The translations under genes were made by a program, and so were the position numbers. Shown one piece after another: positions 1-7,891 of a stretch of DNA of 64,000 nt (its first letter is position 1; every line of letters starts with the position of its first letter). Origin of the DNA: Pollutimonas bauzanensis (GTDB lineage Bacteria; Pseudomonadota; Gammaproteobacteria; Burkholderiales; Burkholderiaceae_B); NCBI RefSeq assembly GCF_900129885.1, contig NZ_FQXE01000018.1, forward strand, positions 45,064 through 109,063, in the 5' to 3' direction. The notes beneath the pieces are model-generated. The model made no database searches. It saw nothing but the letters and a program-made list of their open reading frames with translations, and was not told where the DNA came from.

Positions 1-99
1 CTGCACCAGCAAATCTATCTGCCCAAGATCGATCAATCCCAAATTGATGGTGACTTTCTCGCTATCGTTGAGCTTCGGCCGGATTTCATGCACGCTCAT
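1..99 (-). CDS. CopG-like ribbon-helix-helix regulator, partial (N-terminus only)
   Basis: Only the first 33 codons are inside the window; the gene runs off the left edge. The ATG lies at 97-99 on the minus strand with AAGGA seven bases upstream. The peptide opens MSVHEIRPKLNDSEK and continues with VTINLGLIDLGQIDLLV. That resembles the start of short CopG-type ribbon-helix-helix repressors known from Burkholderiales, in which the VTINLG-like stretch is the DNA-contacting beta strand. Such proteins are dimeric DNA-binding regulators and often autoregulate. A nested dyad sits directly upstream (112-153) and would suit autoregulation. The family call is from recognition of the N-terminus only; the helices that define the fold are outside the window. 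Confidence 0.6.
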   Translation of the reverse strand, partial: MSVHEIRPKLNDSEKVTINLGLIDLGQIDLLVQ

Positions 100-111
100 A
101 TTGCGATCCTT

Positions 112-153
112 TATACTCTTGATGGCATCCATATACCATCTACATGGAGTATA
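112..153. promoter_or_regulatory. Nested dyad upstream of the RHH regulator, candidate operator
   Basis: An outer inverted repeat TATACTC (112-118) / GAGTATA (147-153) encloses an inner one, GATGG (121-125) / CCATC (136-140). The site begins 13 bases upstream of the regulator's ATG, in AT-rich DNA where the promoter should lie. Ribbon-helix-helix proteins usually bind such symmetric sites. The function is inferred from position and symmetry. Confidence 0.4.
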
Positions 154-460
154 TTTTAAACCTCGAGGACGAATTGTCAAAGAGGGAAATGCAACAGCAA
201 GTACGCAAAAATAGCGATACTGCCGGTTCGCAGGCGAACGCGCCTCGCATATCGTGAGAAAATTGGCCAGAAATGCAGAGGGTGCCGTTGAAGCTGCAAC
301 CTCGGGCAACACCGAAAGCTTCTTCCCATGCGACGCCGCGATTGCTTCCCGCGTCGGCGACGGCCATGATGAGGCTCCCACGTCGCTCACGGCATGCCCG
401 CTACGGGACGGAAACGCCAGTTTGCCCGCCAATTTGCATAACACTTCGCAAGGAATGCGA

Positions 461-1081
461 ATGAGCCAACAATCACAGCCCAAGCCGCTGCGGCCCCGGA
501 AGACTCCTAGCCAGCCCCGCTCGGCGGAAACAGTGGCATCGATCATCGAGGCGGCGGCCCAGGTTCTCGAAACCCAGGGTTTCGAGGGATTCAACACGAA
601 CGCCGTCGCCCAGCGCGCCGGCGTCAGCATTGGATCGCTTTATCAATATTTCCCAGGCAAGGATGCGCTTACCGTTGCGCTCATCCATCGCGAAACGGCA
701 CGGTTTTATCAGGACGCGGCGATTGCGCTCACCAAGCGCAGCGGCAAGGCGGCGCTGGAATATCTGATTGGCGCATCAGTGCGCCAGCAGTTGCAGCGCC
801 CCATGCTGGCCAGGCTGCTCGATGTCGAAGAAGGCCGGCCCGCATTGCGCGGCGAAGTGGCCAAGCCGGAAACCATGCAGAACCTGCTGGTGGCCATCAT
901 CAAGCGCGCAAGGCCCAGACACGCAAACCCCGAGGTCGCGGCGGGCGATCTGCTCGCCATCATCAGGGGCATGGCCGATGCGGCAAGCGAGCGCGGCGAA
1001 AGCGACATCGAGGATCTGGAGCGCCGCCTGCGGGCGGCCGTCTTCGGCTACCTTTCCAGGACCGGCATTTCAAAAGGATAG
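461..1081 (+). CDS. TetR/AcrR family transcriptional regulator
   Basis: A 206-residue regulator. Residues about 20-70 form a typical TetR helix-turn-helix (AETVASIIEAAAQVLETQGF, then AVAQRAGVSIGSLYQYFPGK), and the rest is the helical ligand/dimer domain. The open frame extends upstream to 254, but AAGGA at 450-454 favours the ATG at 461 (one at 455 is also possible), and the upstream residues are not TetR-like. The stop codon is two bases before the ATG of the class D beta-lactamase, so the pair should be co-transcribed. Local control of that gene is plausible, although TetR regulators usually respond to small ligands rather than to cell-wall signals. Confidence 0.85.
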   Translation: MSQQSQPKPLRPRKTPSQPRSAETVASIIEAAAQVLETQGFEGFNTNAVAQRAGVSIGSLYQYFPGKDALTVALIHRETARFYQDAAIALTKRSGKAALEYLIGASVRQQLQRPMLARLLDVEEGRPALRGEVAKPETMQNLLVAIIKRARPRHANPEVAAGDLLAIIRGMADAASERGESDIEDLERRLRAAVFGYLSRTGISKG

Positions 1082-1083
1082 CC

Positions 1084-1932
1084 ATGCCACGCTCGCACCT
1101 GTTTGGAAAACTCGCCGCAATCTGCGGCATGGCGCTGCTGGCGGCCGCCCCCGCTTATGCGGCGCAAAGCTGCAAGGAAGATCCGGCCATGGACCGGGCA
1201 TTTGCCGACGCCGGCGCCCGCGGCACTTTCGTGCTGCTCGATGGGCAGACCGGCGCCCTCGCCTGCCACGACGCGGCGCGCGCCCGATCGGGCTTCCTGC
1301 CCGCCTCCACCTACAAGATTCCCAATTCCCTGATCGCGCTCGAGACCGGCGTTGCCAGCGGGCCCGGCTTCGCCCTGCCGTGGGACAGCCGCCGCAATCC
1401 CAGGCAGGATTGGTGGCCGCAAGCGTGGGCGCGCGATCAGACCCTGGCGACCGCATTGCCCAATTCCGTGGTGTGGTTCTACCGGGAACTGGCCCGGCGC
1501 ATAGGCCCCGCGCGCATGCAGGCCTATGTGGACAAGTTCGGCTACGGCAACCGGAATATCGGCGGCAGCATCGACCATTTCTGGCTCACGGGCGATTTGC
1601 GTATTTCGGCTCTCCAGCAAGCCCAGTTCCTCCAGCGCTTTTACACGGAAAAGCTGGCTGTCTCCCATCGTTCCACCCAAATCGTAAAAGACGCCATCGT
1701 GCTGGAAAGCACGCCGGCGTATCGGCTCAGCGGCAAGTCCGGCTGGGCGGGCATGGGCGAAGCCGGCGCGCGGCAGACTGGCTGGCTGGTCGGCTACCTG
1801 GAGCGCGGCGAGAAGGTTTATTTCTATGCCTTGAACATGGACATGAGCAAGCCTGCGCAGGGCCCCGCGAGGCTTGCCCTCGCCAAGGCCATATTGCGCG
1901 GGCGGGGCTTGATGCCGCTTGCGCCGGAATAG
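1084..1932 (+). CDS. Class D (OXA-type) serine beta-lactamase
   Basis: Periplasmic serine hydrolase of 282 residues, normal for the family. The signal peptide covers about residues 1-26 (hydrophobic, ending AAAPAYAA). All class D motifs are visible: STYK at 75-78 (nucleophile Ser75, Lys78 that becomes carboxylated), S-V-V at 128-130, YGN at 154-156, and KSG at 218-220 in place of the commoner KTG. A WLTGDLRIS stretch follows YGN, as in OXA enzymes. The ATG at 1084 follows the TetR stop by two bases, so translation is probably coupled. No insertion sequence is nearby and base use matches the neighbours, which suggests an intrinsic chromosomal enzyme. The substrate range cannot be read from the sequence. 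Confidence 0.93.
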   Translation: MPRSHLFGKLAAICGMALLAAAPAYAAQSCKEDPAMDRAFADAGARGTFVLLDGQTGALACHDAARARSGFLPASTYKIPNSLIALETGVASGPGFALPWDSRRNPRQDWWPQAWARDQTLATALPNSVVWFYRELARRIGPARMQAYVDKFGYGNRNIGGSIDHFWLTGDLRISALQQAQFLQRFYTEKLAVSHRSTQIVKDAIVLESTPAYRLSGKSGWAGMGEAGARQTGWLVGYLERGEKVYFYALNMDMSKPAQGPARLALAKAILRGRGLMPLAPE

Positions 1933-1942
1933 CCAAGCGCGA

Positions 1943-4348
1943 TCAGAACGCCCATGCCGTGGCCATCCTGAACCCGTGATCGCGCCTGCCGGCCGCGAAC
2001 TGGCCCGCGTAGCCCATGCCCAGGCTGGCATTCCTGCCCAGGCTGGCGCGCATGCCCAATTGCAGCGACCAGGCCCGGCGCGCCAGCCCCAGGCCTTCGG
2101 ACTCGAACAGGGTTTGCCTGGCGCCGTCCCGGAAGCGTTGCCGGCTGAACGCGCGGATATCGCCGCTGGCATGGCGCCACGCCAGCTCGCCCCGCACCTG
2201 GGCGACGCCCGTGGACGTTGCAATGGTGTGCGCGGCCCGCAGCCCGAGCGTGGCGAACCATGCCGCCTGGCTTTCCGGCGCTACCTTCAGCGCAGCCGCG
2301 GCGCCCTTCTCCACGAACCCGTCCGTGCCGGTACGCACCCATGCCAATCGGGCGAACGGGCTTATCGTTGGCGCCATGCTCGAGGCCGCCATGCTCGAGG
2401 CCAAAGCGCCCCTGGGCGCCAGCGCCTTGCCCAGCCAGCGCAGCGGCGCTGCGATCTCGCCGAACGCCTGCAGGGTGCGCCCCCGATAATCCGCCGACAA
2501 GGCATCGTACAGCCCCGCTACGCCTATTTCCCTATGGCTTCGAATGTTGTGCCAGGCGCGCGCCAGGCCCACCGCCAGGTCCACGTCGCGCCAGCGCCCG
2601 GCCAGGCTCAGGCCGGCATGCACGCTGTCGATCCGGGCGCCGGCCATGGCCTGGCGCCGCCACTGGTGGCTGCGCTGCGCGCCGAAGAATCCGCCCGCCC
2701 ACCAGTCGGCGCCGATCGGCCGCTCGATACCCAGCGCCAGTCCGCCGATGTCGCGCCGGTCGGCCGGCGTGCCGCCATCGGCGGCGCGGTCGGCCGACGA
2801 ATGAAAGGCCTGGCTCCAGAAGCGCGGCCCCTGCCTCCCGGCATCCGGATGGGAATGCGCGGACAGTTCGCCCGCCGGCGCGCCGCCGGCCCGGCCCACA
2901 TTGCGCATCACCGCCTCGCGCAGGAACCGGCTGTCCTCCAGCATGCCGGAACGCAGCGACGCCGCCCAGTTGCCGGACAATTGCCTGAAGGCTTCCCTGG
3001 CCTGCTCCGGGTCCATCGCCACGATCTCGTCGCGCACGCCGGGGTTGCCGTTGTCCTCCACCGCATCGGCCACCCCGTCTTCAGTCGGCGTCTCGGCCAC
3101 TTCGTCCAGCGGCGTGCCGTTGCGGTCCAGGCTTATATACACGGCCTGCTCGCCATAGCTCAAGGTCGGCGTCAGGAAGGGCAAATCGGTGGCGGCCGAC
3201 GCGAAGCGCGTACCGTCGAAGCCGTCAAGGGCGTAGAGCAAGGTATAGCGCGTGCTCGGCCGCCAATCCCCGGCGCCGGCCCGCGTCGCGACGTGCCCGT
3301 CGAGCAGGGCCTTGCCGGCGACCTGCACGAAATCCGCCTGCCCCAGGGCCGTGGCGTCCACCTCGAAAATCGCCCCGGGCTGGAATTCCAGTTTTTCCGT
3401 CACCGTGAAGACAGCGGTATCGCCCGCGCCATTGCCGGGCGACAGCACGCCGCCGTCCATTATCGTGGCCGACCGCACCGTGCCGCCGCCTTCCAGGCGC
3501 GCAGCCCGATTGACCCGCACAGCGCCGGCGAGATGCCAGTCGACTGCCAGCGCCCCCTGGTTGACCGTGACAAAAAAAGGCGAACCGGCAATGCCGGCAA
3601 GGCGCAGTGTCCCCCCGCCCTGCTTCACGACGGGCACCGAACCGATGACGTTGCCCGCCTGGATCGCCACGCCGCTGTCCACCCGCCATTGCACGCTGTC
3701 GGCCAGTTCCCGCGACGCCGGCTCGGGCGCATCCCCCGGGGCGCCATCGGCGCTATTGTCGCCCCGCAAGTGCATCTGATTGAAGATGGCGGCGCCCGGC
3801 GCATAATCCACCACGCTGCCCTGGTCCACCAGCAGGGAATTGAGCTTGCTGCCCAGGGCGTCCTCGCCCATTACCCGCAGCGTGCCCTCGCGCAGCATGG
3901 TGTTGCCGCGGTAGCTATTCCGGCCGGACAGCGCCAGGGTGCCGGCGCCCAGCTTCTCCAGCCCGGACGCCGCCGCGCCCTGGCTGGAAATCGCGCCGCT
4001 CAAATGCAGGCTGGCGCCGGCCTGCACGTGAATGCTGGCCAGGCTGTCGCCGATCAGCACCTGCCGGCCCGATTCGAAGGTGCCCGCCGTATACAGCCCG
4101 GTCCCCGAAAAAACAAAAGGCGCATCGGGGGGACCCCATTGCGCCTCGTTGTAAATCCATTCCACGCCATCCGGCGGCGCGACCGCGTCAGCCGATGCCG
4201 CTCCGGCCCACGCCAGGCACGACGCCCCCGCCAGCAGCATGGCGCAGCGCCTTTTCACGCCGCAGCGCAGGCATCTCTCCAGGCCGTGCCAGACTTGCTC
4301 CGCACAACATACGTCCAGCGGCAACAGCGATACGTTCCGAATCGTCAT
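1943..4348 (-). CDS. Autotransporter (type Va) with beta-barrel domain
   Basis: An 801-residue outer-membrane autotransporter. An unusually long N-terminal leader (about 54 residues, ending AGAASADA) resembles the extended signal peptides of this class. The passenger spans about 55-520 and contains a passenger-associated repeat of the type LEKLGAGTLALSGRNSYRG around 140-160 and a second GGGTLRLAG segment. From about 535 a barrel begins (GPRFWSQAFHSS, then alternating aromatic strands), ending FRMATAWAF with the C-terminal Phe that BAM recognises. GGAGA lies seven bases before the ATG. No protease triad, RGD or lipase motif is evident, so the passenger function is unknown; adhesin-like is the default. 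The gene converges on the beta-lactamase with a 10-base gap. Confidence 0.88.
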   Translation of the reverse strand: MTIRNVSLLPLDVCCAEQVWHGLERCLRCGVKRRCAMLLAGASCLAWAGAASADAVAPPDGVEWIYNEAQWGPPDAPFVFSGTGLYTAGTFESGRQVLIGDSLASIHVQAGASLHLSGAISSQGAAASGLEKLGAGTLALSGRNSYRGNTMLREGTLRVMGEDALGSKLNSLLVDQGSVVDYAPGAAIFNQMHLRGDNSADGAPGDAPEPASRELADSVQWRVDSGVAIQAGNVIGSVPVVKQGGGTLRLAGIAGSPFFVTVNQGALAVDWHLAGAVRVNRAARLEGGGTVRSATIMDGGVLSPGNGAGDTAVFTVTEKLEFQPGAIFEVDATALGQADFVQVAGKALLDGHVATRAGAGDWRPSTRYTLLYALDGFDGTRFASAATDLPFLTPTLSYGEQAVYISLDRNGTPLDEVAETPTEDGVADAVEDNGNPGVRDEIVAMDPEQAREAFRQLSGNWAASLRSGMLEDSRFLREAVMRNVGRAGGAPAGELSAHSHPDAGRQGPRFWSQAFHSSADRAADGGTPADRRDIGGLALGIERPIGADWWAGGFFGAQRSHQWRRQAMAGARIDSVHAGLSLAGRWRDVDLAVGLARAWHNIRSHREIGVAGLYDALSADYRGRTLQAFGEIAAPLRWLGKALAPRGALASSMAASSMAPTISPFARLAWVRTGTDGFVEKGAAAALKVAPESQAAWFATLGLRAAHTIATSTGVAQVRGELAWRHASGDIRAFSRQRFRDGARQTLFESEGLGLARRAWSLQLGMRASLGRNASLGMGYAGQFAAGRRDHGFRMATAWAF

Positions 4349-4373
4349 GATGTTCTCCGATAGATAAATATGT

Positions 4374-4420
4374 CACGTCAATGACGTGCAAATTATGAAA
4401 CATTCGGATTTTTTTTGAAA
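4374..4420 (-). promoter_or_regulatory. Autotransporter promoter with perfect 15-bp palindrome
   Basis: Reading the minus strand, TTTCAA (4415-4420) and CATAAT (4392-4397) are separated by 17 bases and make an acceptable -35/-10 pair. The predicted transcription start falls within CACGTCA-a-TGACGTG (4374-4388), a perfect 7+1+7 inverted repeat 26 bases before the ATG. A protein bound there would block initiation. The promoter is a prediction; the palindrome is exact. Confidence 0.45.
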
Positions 4421-4539
4421 TAACCACCATGAAGCTGCCAAGGTCGCCGCCCGCGCATGGGCGCGCGGCGTTCATGGTTTGTATTGATAGCGCCAGAGCC
4501 AGGCGGCAAGGCCCGGGCTTCCGGCACGCCGGTTTTCGA

Positions 4540-5844
4540 TCAGGCCGGGGCGGCGCGCAGCGGATCTATGGCTTGCGTGACCGCCCTGGCCACCGCCAGC
4601 AAGCGCGTATCCTGGGCGAATGCGCCTATCAGCTGGGCCCCCAGCGGGAGGCCCTGCGGACCCAGGGAGATAGGAAAGGACACCGAAGGCAGGTGCAGCA
4701 GCGACCACAAGGCGCCAAAACGCGGGTCGCCGGCGGACGACAGGCCGGCCTCGGCCTCGCCCGCGGCGGCGGGGTACAAGATCGCGTCGACGTCCTGAAA
4801 CATGTCCTGGCTGCGCCAATGGGCTTCGCGCACCTGCTGGCGCATGGACACATATTCATCGAAGTCCACGCTCTCGCCTTGCTGCAGGCGGGTGTGCAGG
4901 CGCGGGCTCAAATGCCTGGCGTGCAGCAGGCGCTCATTGGCCAGGGTCTGCCGCGCCTCGTACATGAACAGGCGCGGCTGGATCGCAATCAGCGGCTCCA
5001 GTTCCTGCGGCAGCCAGATCCGGCTCATGGCGCAGCCGGCCTGTTCCAGGCGCTGAACCAGGCGCTCGAGCGCCTGCAGCGTTTCCGGCTTGACGTAGTC
5101 CCACTGGCGCGACAGGCACAGGGCGATGCGCGGCTTGAACACCGCGCTGCCGACCGTCCTGGCGCCATGCAGGCCCAGGGTGAAAAATGCGGCGTCCTCA
5201 ACGCTGCGGGCGATCACGCCTATCGTGTCCTGCGACGGACTCAGCGCCTTCATGCCGGCCGTGGCTATCATATCGAAGCTGGGCTTATACCCCACGACCC
5301 CGCAATACACCGCCGGGCGGACGATAGAACCGGTGGTCTGCGTGGCGAAGGCGACCGGCGCCATGAAGTCCGCCACGGCCGCGGCGGAGCCGCTGGAAGA
5401 TCCGCCGGGGGTATGTTCCAGCTGCAAAGGGTTCCTGGCCTGGCTGGGGGTCTGGGTGGCGAACTCTCCGGTCGCGACCTTGCCCAGCACCACGGCGCCG
5501 CGGTTCTTGGCGACCACCACGCAGGCGGCGTCCAGCGCCGGCTGGAAGTTCCGGTAGATCTTCGAGCCGTACTCCGTGGGATAGTCCGAAGTGTCGATAA
5601 TATCCTTGACCGCGAAAGGTATCCCCCGCAGCACATGCTGGCCCGAATCCGCATCGATCTTGCGGGCGGCCGCCAGGGCCTTGGCGGCGTCATAGGCGAC
5701 AAAGGCCTGGACCTGCGGGTTGCGCTCCGCAATCCGGTCCAGGCATGCCTGGACCAGGGCGACGCTGGTGATCTCGCGCCGCTCGATCGCCCCGGCGGCT
5801 TCGACCACGCCGAGCTGGTTCAACGGTTTCTTGCCGCTTTTCAT
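4540..5844 (-). CDS. Amidase signature family enzyme
   Basis: A 434-residue hydrolase of the amidase signature family, which uses a Ser-cisSer-Lys triad. The lysine is in PFAVKDIID, the cis-serine in the GGSSSGSAAAVA signature, and the nucleophile in TQTTGSIVRPA. The start is the ATG at 5844, which overlaps the TGA of the upstream Bug-type gene (ATGA), so the two are translationally coupled. Binding protein plus amidase suggests the cell takes up, or senses, an amide and releases a carboxylate and ammonia; the substrate is unknown. GatA is an alternative member of the family, but the isolated context and C-terminal region argue against a GatCAB subunit. Confidence 0.88.
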   Translation of the reverse strand: MKSGKKPLNQLGVVEAAGAIERREITSVALVQACLDRIAERNPQVQAFVAYDAAKALAAARKIDADSGQHVLRGIPFAVKDIIDTSDYPTEYGSKIYRNFQPALDAACVVVAKNRGAVVLGKVATGEFATQTPSQARNPLQLEHTPGGSSSGSAAAVADFMAPVAFATQTTGSIVRPAVYCGVVGYKPSFDMIATAGMKALSPSQDTIGVIARSVEDAAFFTLGLHGARTVGSAVFKPRIALCLSRQWDYVKPETLQALERLVQRLEQAGCAMSRIWLPQELEPLIAIQPRLFMYEARQTLANERLLHARHLSPRLHTRLQQGESVDFDEYVSMRQQVREAHWRSQDMFQDVDAILYPAAAGEAEAGLSSAGDPRFGALWSLLHLPSVSFPISLGPQGLPLGAQLIGAFAQDTRLLAVARAVTQAIDPLRAAPA

Positions 5845-6830
5845 TCCAGGCTTATCCCCGCATCTTTGATGACTTTGGCCCATTTGTCATGCTCGGCCTG
5901 GACGAACTGGGTGAAGTCCCGGACCGAACCGCCGGCCGGCTCCGCGCCCAGGGCCAACAGCTGCTGCTTGACCTCGGGCTGGTTCAATATCTTCTGCACT
6001 TCGGCATTCAATTTCTCGACAATGGCGGGGTCGACCTTCGCCGGCGCGAACAAGCCGAACCAGCCGTTGACCTCGTAGCCCGGCAAGCCGGCTTCGGCCA
6101 TGGTCGGCACCTGGGGCAGCAAAGCCGAGCGCTGGGCCGAGGTGACCGCCAGCGCGCGCAGCTTGCCGGATTCGATATGCGACAGGCATAGCGGCACGTT
6201 GCAGAACATCGCCTCGACGCGGCCCGGCAGCAAGTCGGCGAGCGCCGCCCCGCCGCCCTTGTACGGAACATGCAGCATTTGCGTATTGGTCAGCGACTTG
6301 AAGAGCTCGCCCGACAAATGCATGCTGCCGCCATTGCCCGTGGAGGCGTAGCTGTACTGTCGGCCCGGCAGCAAGCTTATCAGTTCGCCAACCGTCTTGG
6401 CGGGCACTTGCGGATTCACCACCAGCACATTGGCGACCGTGGCCACATTGGTAATGGGCGCGAAATCGCGCAAGGGCTGGAATTTCAAGTCCTTGTACAG
6501 GCTGGGATTCACCGCGTTCGTGCTGGTGGGGCCCAGCAGCAGCGTGTAGCCGTCGGGCGCCGCGTCGGCCACGGCCGCCGCGCCGATATTGCCGCCGGCG
6601 CCGGGCTTGTTCTGGACGACCACCGGCTGGCCCAGGGAATCCGCCAGCCCCTTTGCCGCAATGCGCGCCAGCAGATCAGTGACGCTGCCCGGGCCGAAAG
6701 GCACCACCAGGCTGATCGGCCTGGCGGGATACGGCGCGGCTTGCGCGAGCGCGCCGGCGGATGCCAGCAGCATAGCGGCGCCGCCGCACGCGGCCACGGC
6801 AAAACGAAGTCTCGATGGGAACGTGAACAT
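5841..6830 (-). CDS. Bug/TctC family tripartite tricarboxylate transporter binding protein
   Basis: A periplasmic solute receptor of 329 residues. The ATG at 6830 gives a clean signal peptide (MFTFPSRLRFAVAACGGAAM, cleaved near ALAQA) and has AGGA upstream; the longer frame to 6887 lacks this. Family motifs are present: YPARPISLVVPFGPGS near the mature N-terminus, QNKPGAGGNIG, PDGYTLLLG and HVPYKGGGAALADLLPG. Bug receptors bind carboxylates or amides and are abundant in Bordetella, mostly without adjacent membrane subunits, as here. The gene is coupled to the amidase and divergent from a LysR gene, so the three probably form one regulated unit. Confidence 0.93.
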   Translation of the reverse strand: MFTFPSRLRFAVAACGGAAMLLASAGALAQAAPYPARPISLVVPFGPGSVTDLLARIAAKGLADSLGQPVVVQNKPGAGGNIGAAAVADAAPDGYTLLLGPTSTNAVNPSLYKDLKFQPLRDFAPITNVATVANVLVVNPQVPAKTVGELISLLPGRQYSYASTGNGGSMHLSGELFKSLTNTQMLHVPYKGGGAALADLLPGRVEAMFCNVPLCLSHIESGKLRALAVTSAQRSALLPQVPTMAEAGLPGYEVNGWFGLFAPAKVDPAIVEKLNAEVQKILNQPEVKQQLLALGAEPAGGSVRDFTQFVQAEHDKWAKVIKDAGISLE

Positions 6831-6911
6831 GGCTTCGATTCCTGTAGAAAGAGTGAATGCGAATGAGCGAGGCTGGACCTCGCTCAAAAGATGGACAAGC
6901 TTAGTTCGCGC

Positions 6912-6955
6912 TTATTAAGATGTCTAATATTAATTAAACCCATAATTAAGACACT
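6912..6955. promoter_or_regulatory. AT-rich divergent control region of the Bug/amidase and LysR genes
   Basis: The 140 bases between the divergent genes include an AT-rich stretch with overlapping palindromes TAATATTA (6925-6932) and TTAATTAA (6930-6937), flanked by ATTAAG at 6914 and AATTAAG at 6944. LysR proteins usually bind AT-rich dyads between their own gene and the target. No single -35/-10 pair is convincing enough to call. Confidence 0.4.
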
Positions 6956-6970
6956 GAAAGACCCAATGCA

Positions 6971-7891
6971 ATGATTCTCCATTCACGCTCCATTGAAGCA
7001 TTCATCGTCGTCGCCGAAGAATTACATTTCGGCAATGCCGCCAAGCGCCTGCACATGAGCCAGCCGCCGCTCAGCCAGCAGATCCGCCGCTTCGAGGAAG
7101 AAATAGGCGCCCAGCTGTTCGTGCGCAGCACGCGGTCGGTCAAGCTGACGCCCGCGGGGGCGATGCTGCTCAAGAAGGCCAAGCAACTGGCCACCGACGG
7201 GCAATTGGCGGTGCTGGCCGTGCGCCGCACGGCCAGCGGCGAATCCGGCAGCCTGACCATAGGCTTCACCAGCACCGCGGCCTACCAGTTTCTGCCCAAG
7301 CTGCTGGCCGGCTATCACACCCGCCGGCCCGACATCGCGCTCACACTGAAGGAAGACTTGTCGGCCAACCTGATCATCCTCCTGGCCGAGGAAAAGATCG
7401 ACCTCGCCCTGTTGCGCAGGCCGGCCGCCGCCAACCATGCGTCCTTGATTTTCAGCAGGGTGAGCCAGGAAAACATGTGCGTGGCCATGCAGAATTGCCA
7501 TCCGCTGGCCAGGCAGGAAAGCATCGCCCCGCGGCAATTGCATGGCCTGCCGTTCGTGGGGTACAGCGCCGAGACCGCGCTGTATTTCCGGGAAAAAACG
7601 CAAAGCCTGTTCGCCCATTTCCAGATACAGCCCGATATCGTTCATGAAAGCGTCATGCCCACGCTGCTGGCGCTGATCGAGGCGGGAGCCGGCATCGCGC
7701 TGGTGCCTGAATCCGCGGCGCACTTGCGGCCCGCCGGCGTCTGCTACCGGCCGCTGAAAGACGCCGGCGCCACCGCGGCCATCGATCTTTATTGCGCGCA
7801 GCGGCGCGACGACAGCAACCCCGCCACGCAGACGGCGCGCGAAATACTGCAAGCCATTACCCCTCCCTTTTTCTCACCACCATCCACCTAG
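6971..7891 (+). CDS. LysR-type regulator, divergent from the Bug/amidase pair
   Basis: A 306-residue LysR protein. The N-terminal winged helix-turn-helix covers residues 5-62 (FIVVAEELHFGNAAKRLHMS, QPPLSQQIRRFEEEIG), followed by a linker helix and a periplasmic-binding-protein-like effector domain. The HFGNAAKRLHMSQPPLSQQI form is typical of the BenM/CatR-like branch that senses small aromatic or carboxylic compounds. It is divergent from Bug/amidase with 140 bases between start codons, the usual LysR arrangement, so it most likely controls them. Its 3' end overlaps the convergent WecA-like gene by 35 bases. Confidence 0.92.
   Translation: MILHSRSIEAFIVVAEELHFGNAAKRLHMSQPPLSQQIRRFEEEIGAQLFVRSTRSVKLTPAGAMLLKKAKQLATDGQLAVLAVRRTASGESGSLTIGFTSTAAYQFLPKLLAGYHTRRPDIALTLKEDLSANLIILLAEEKIDLALLRRPAAANHASLIFSRVSQENMCVAMQNCHPLARQESIAPRQLHGLPFVGYSAETALYFREKTQSLFAHFQIQPDIVHESVMPTLLALIEAGAGIALVPESAAHLRPAGVCYRPLKDAGATAAIDLYCAQRRDDSNPATQTAREILQAITPPFFSPPST

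Noticed and set aside
1919..4363. Very long plus-strand open frame opposite the autotransporter, and similar long antisense frames over the beta-lactamase, aldehyde dehydrogenase and flavoprotein genes
   Set aside because: High GC leaves few stops in antisense frames; these have no domains or ribosome sites, and the opposite strand carries clear families.
4445..4470. GC-rich hairpin after the amidase gene
   Set aside because: The stem has mismatches and no T-tract, so it was not called as a terminator.
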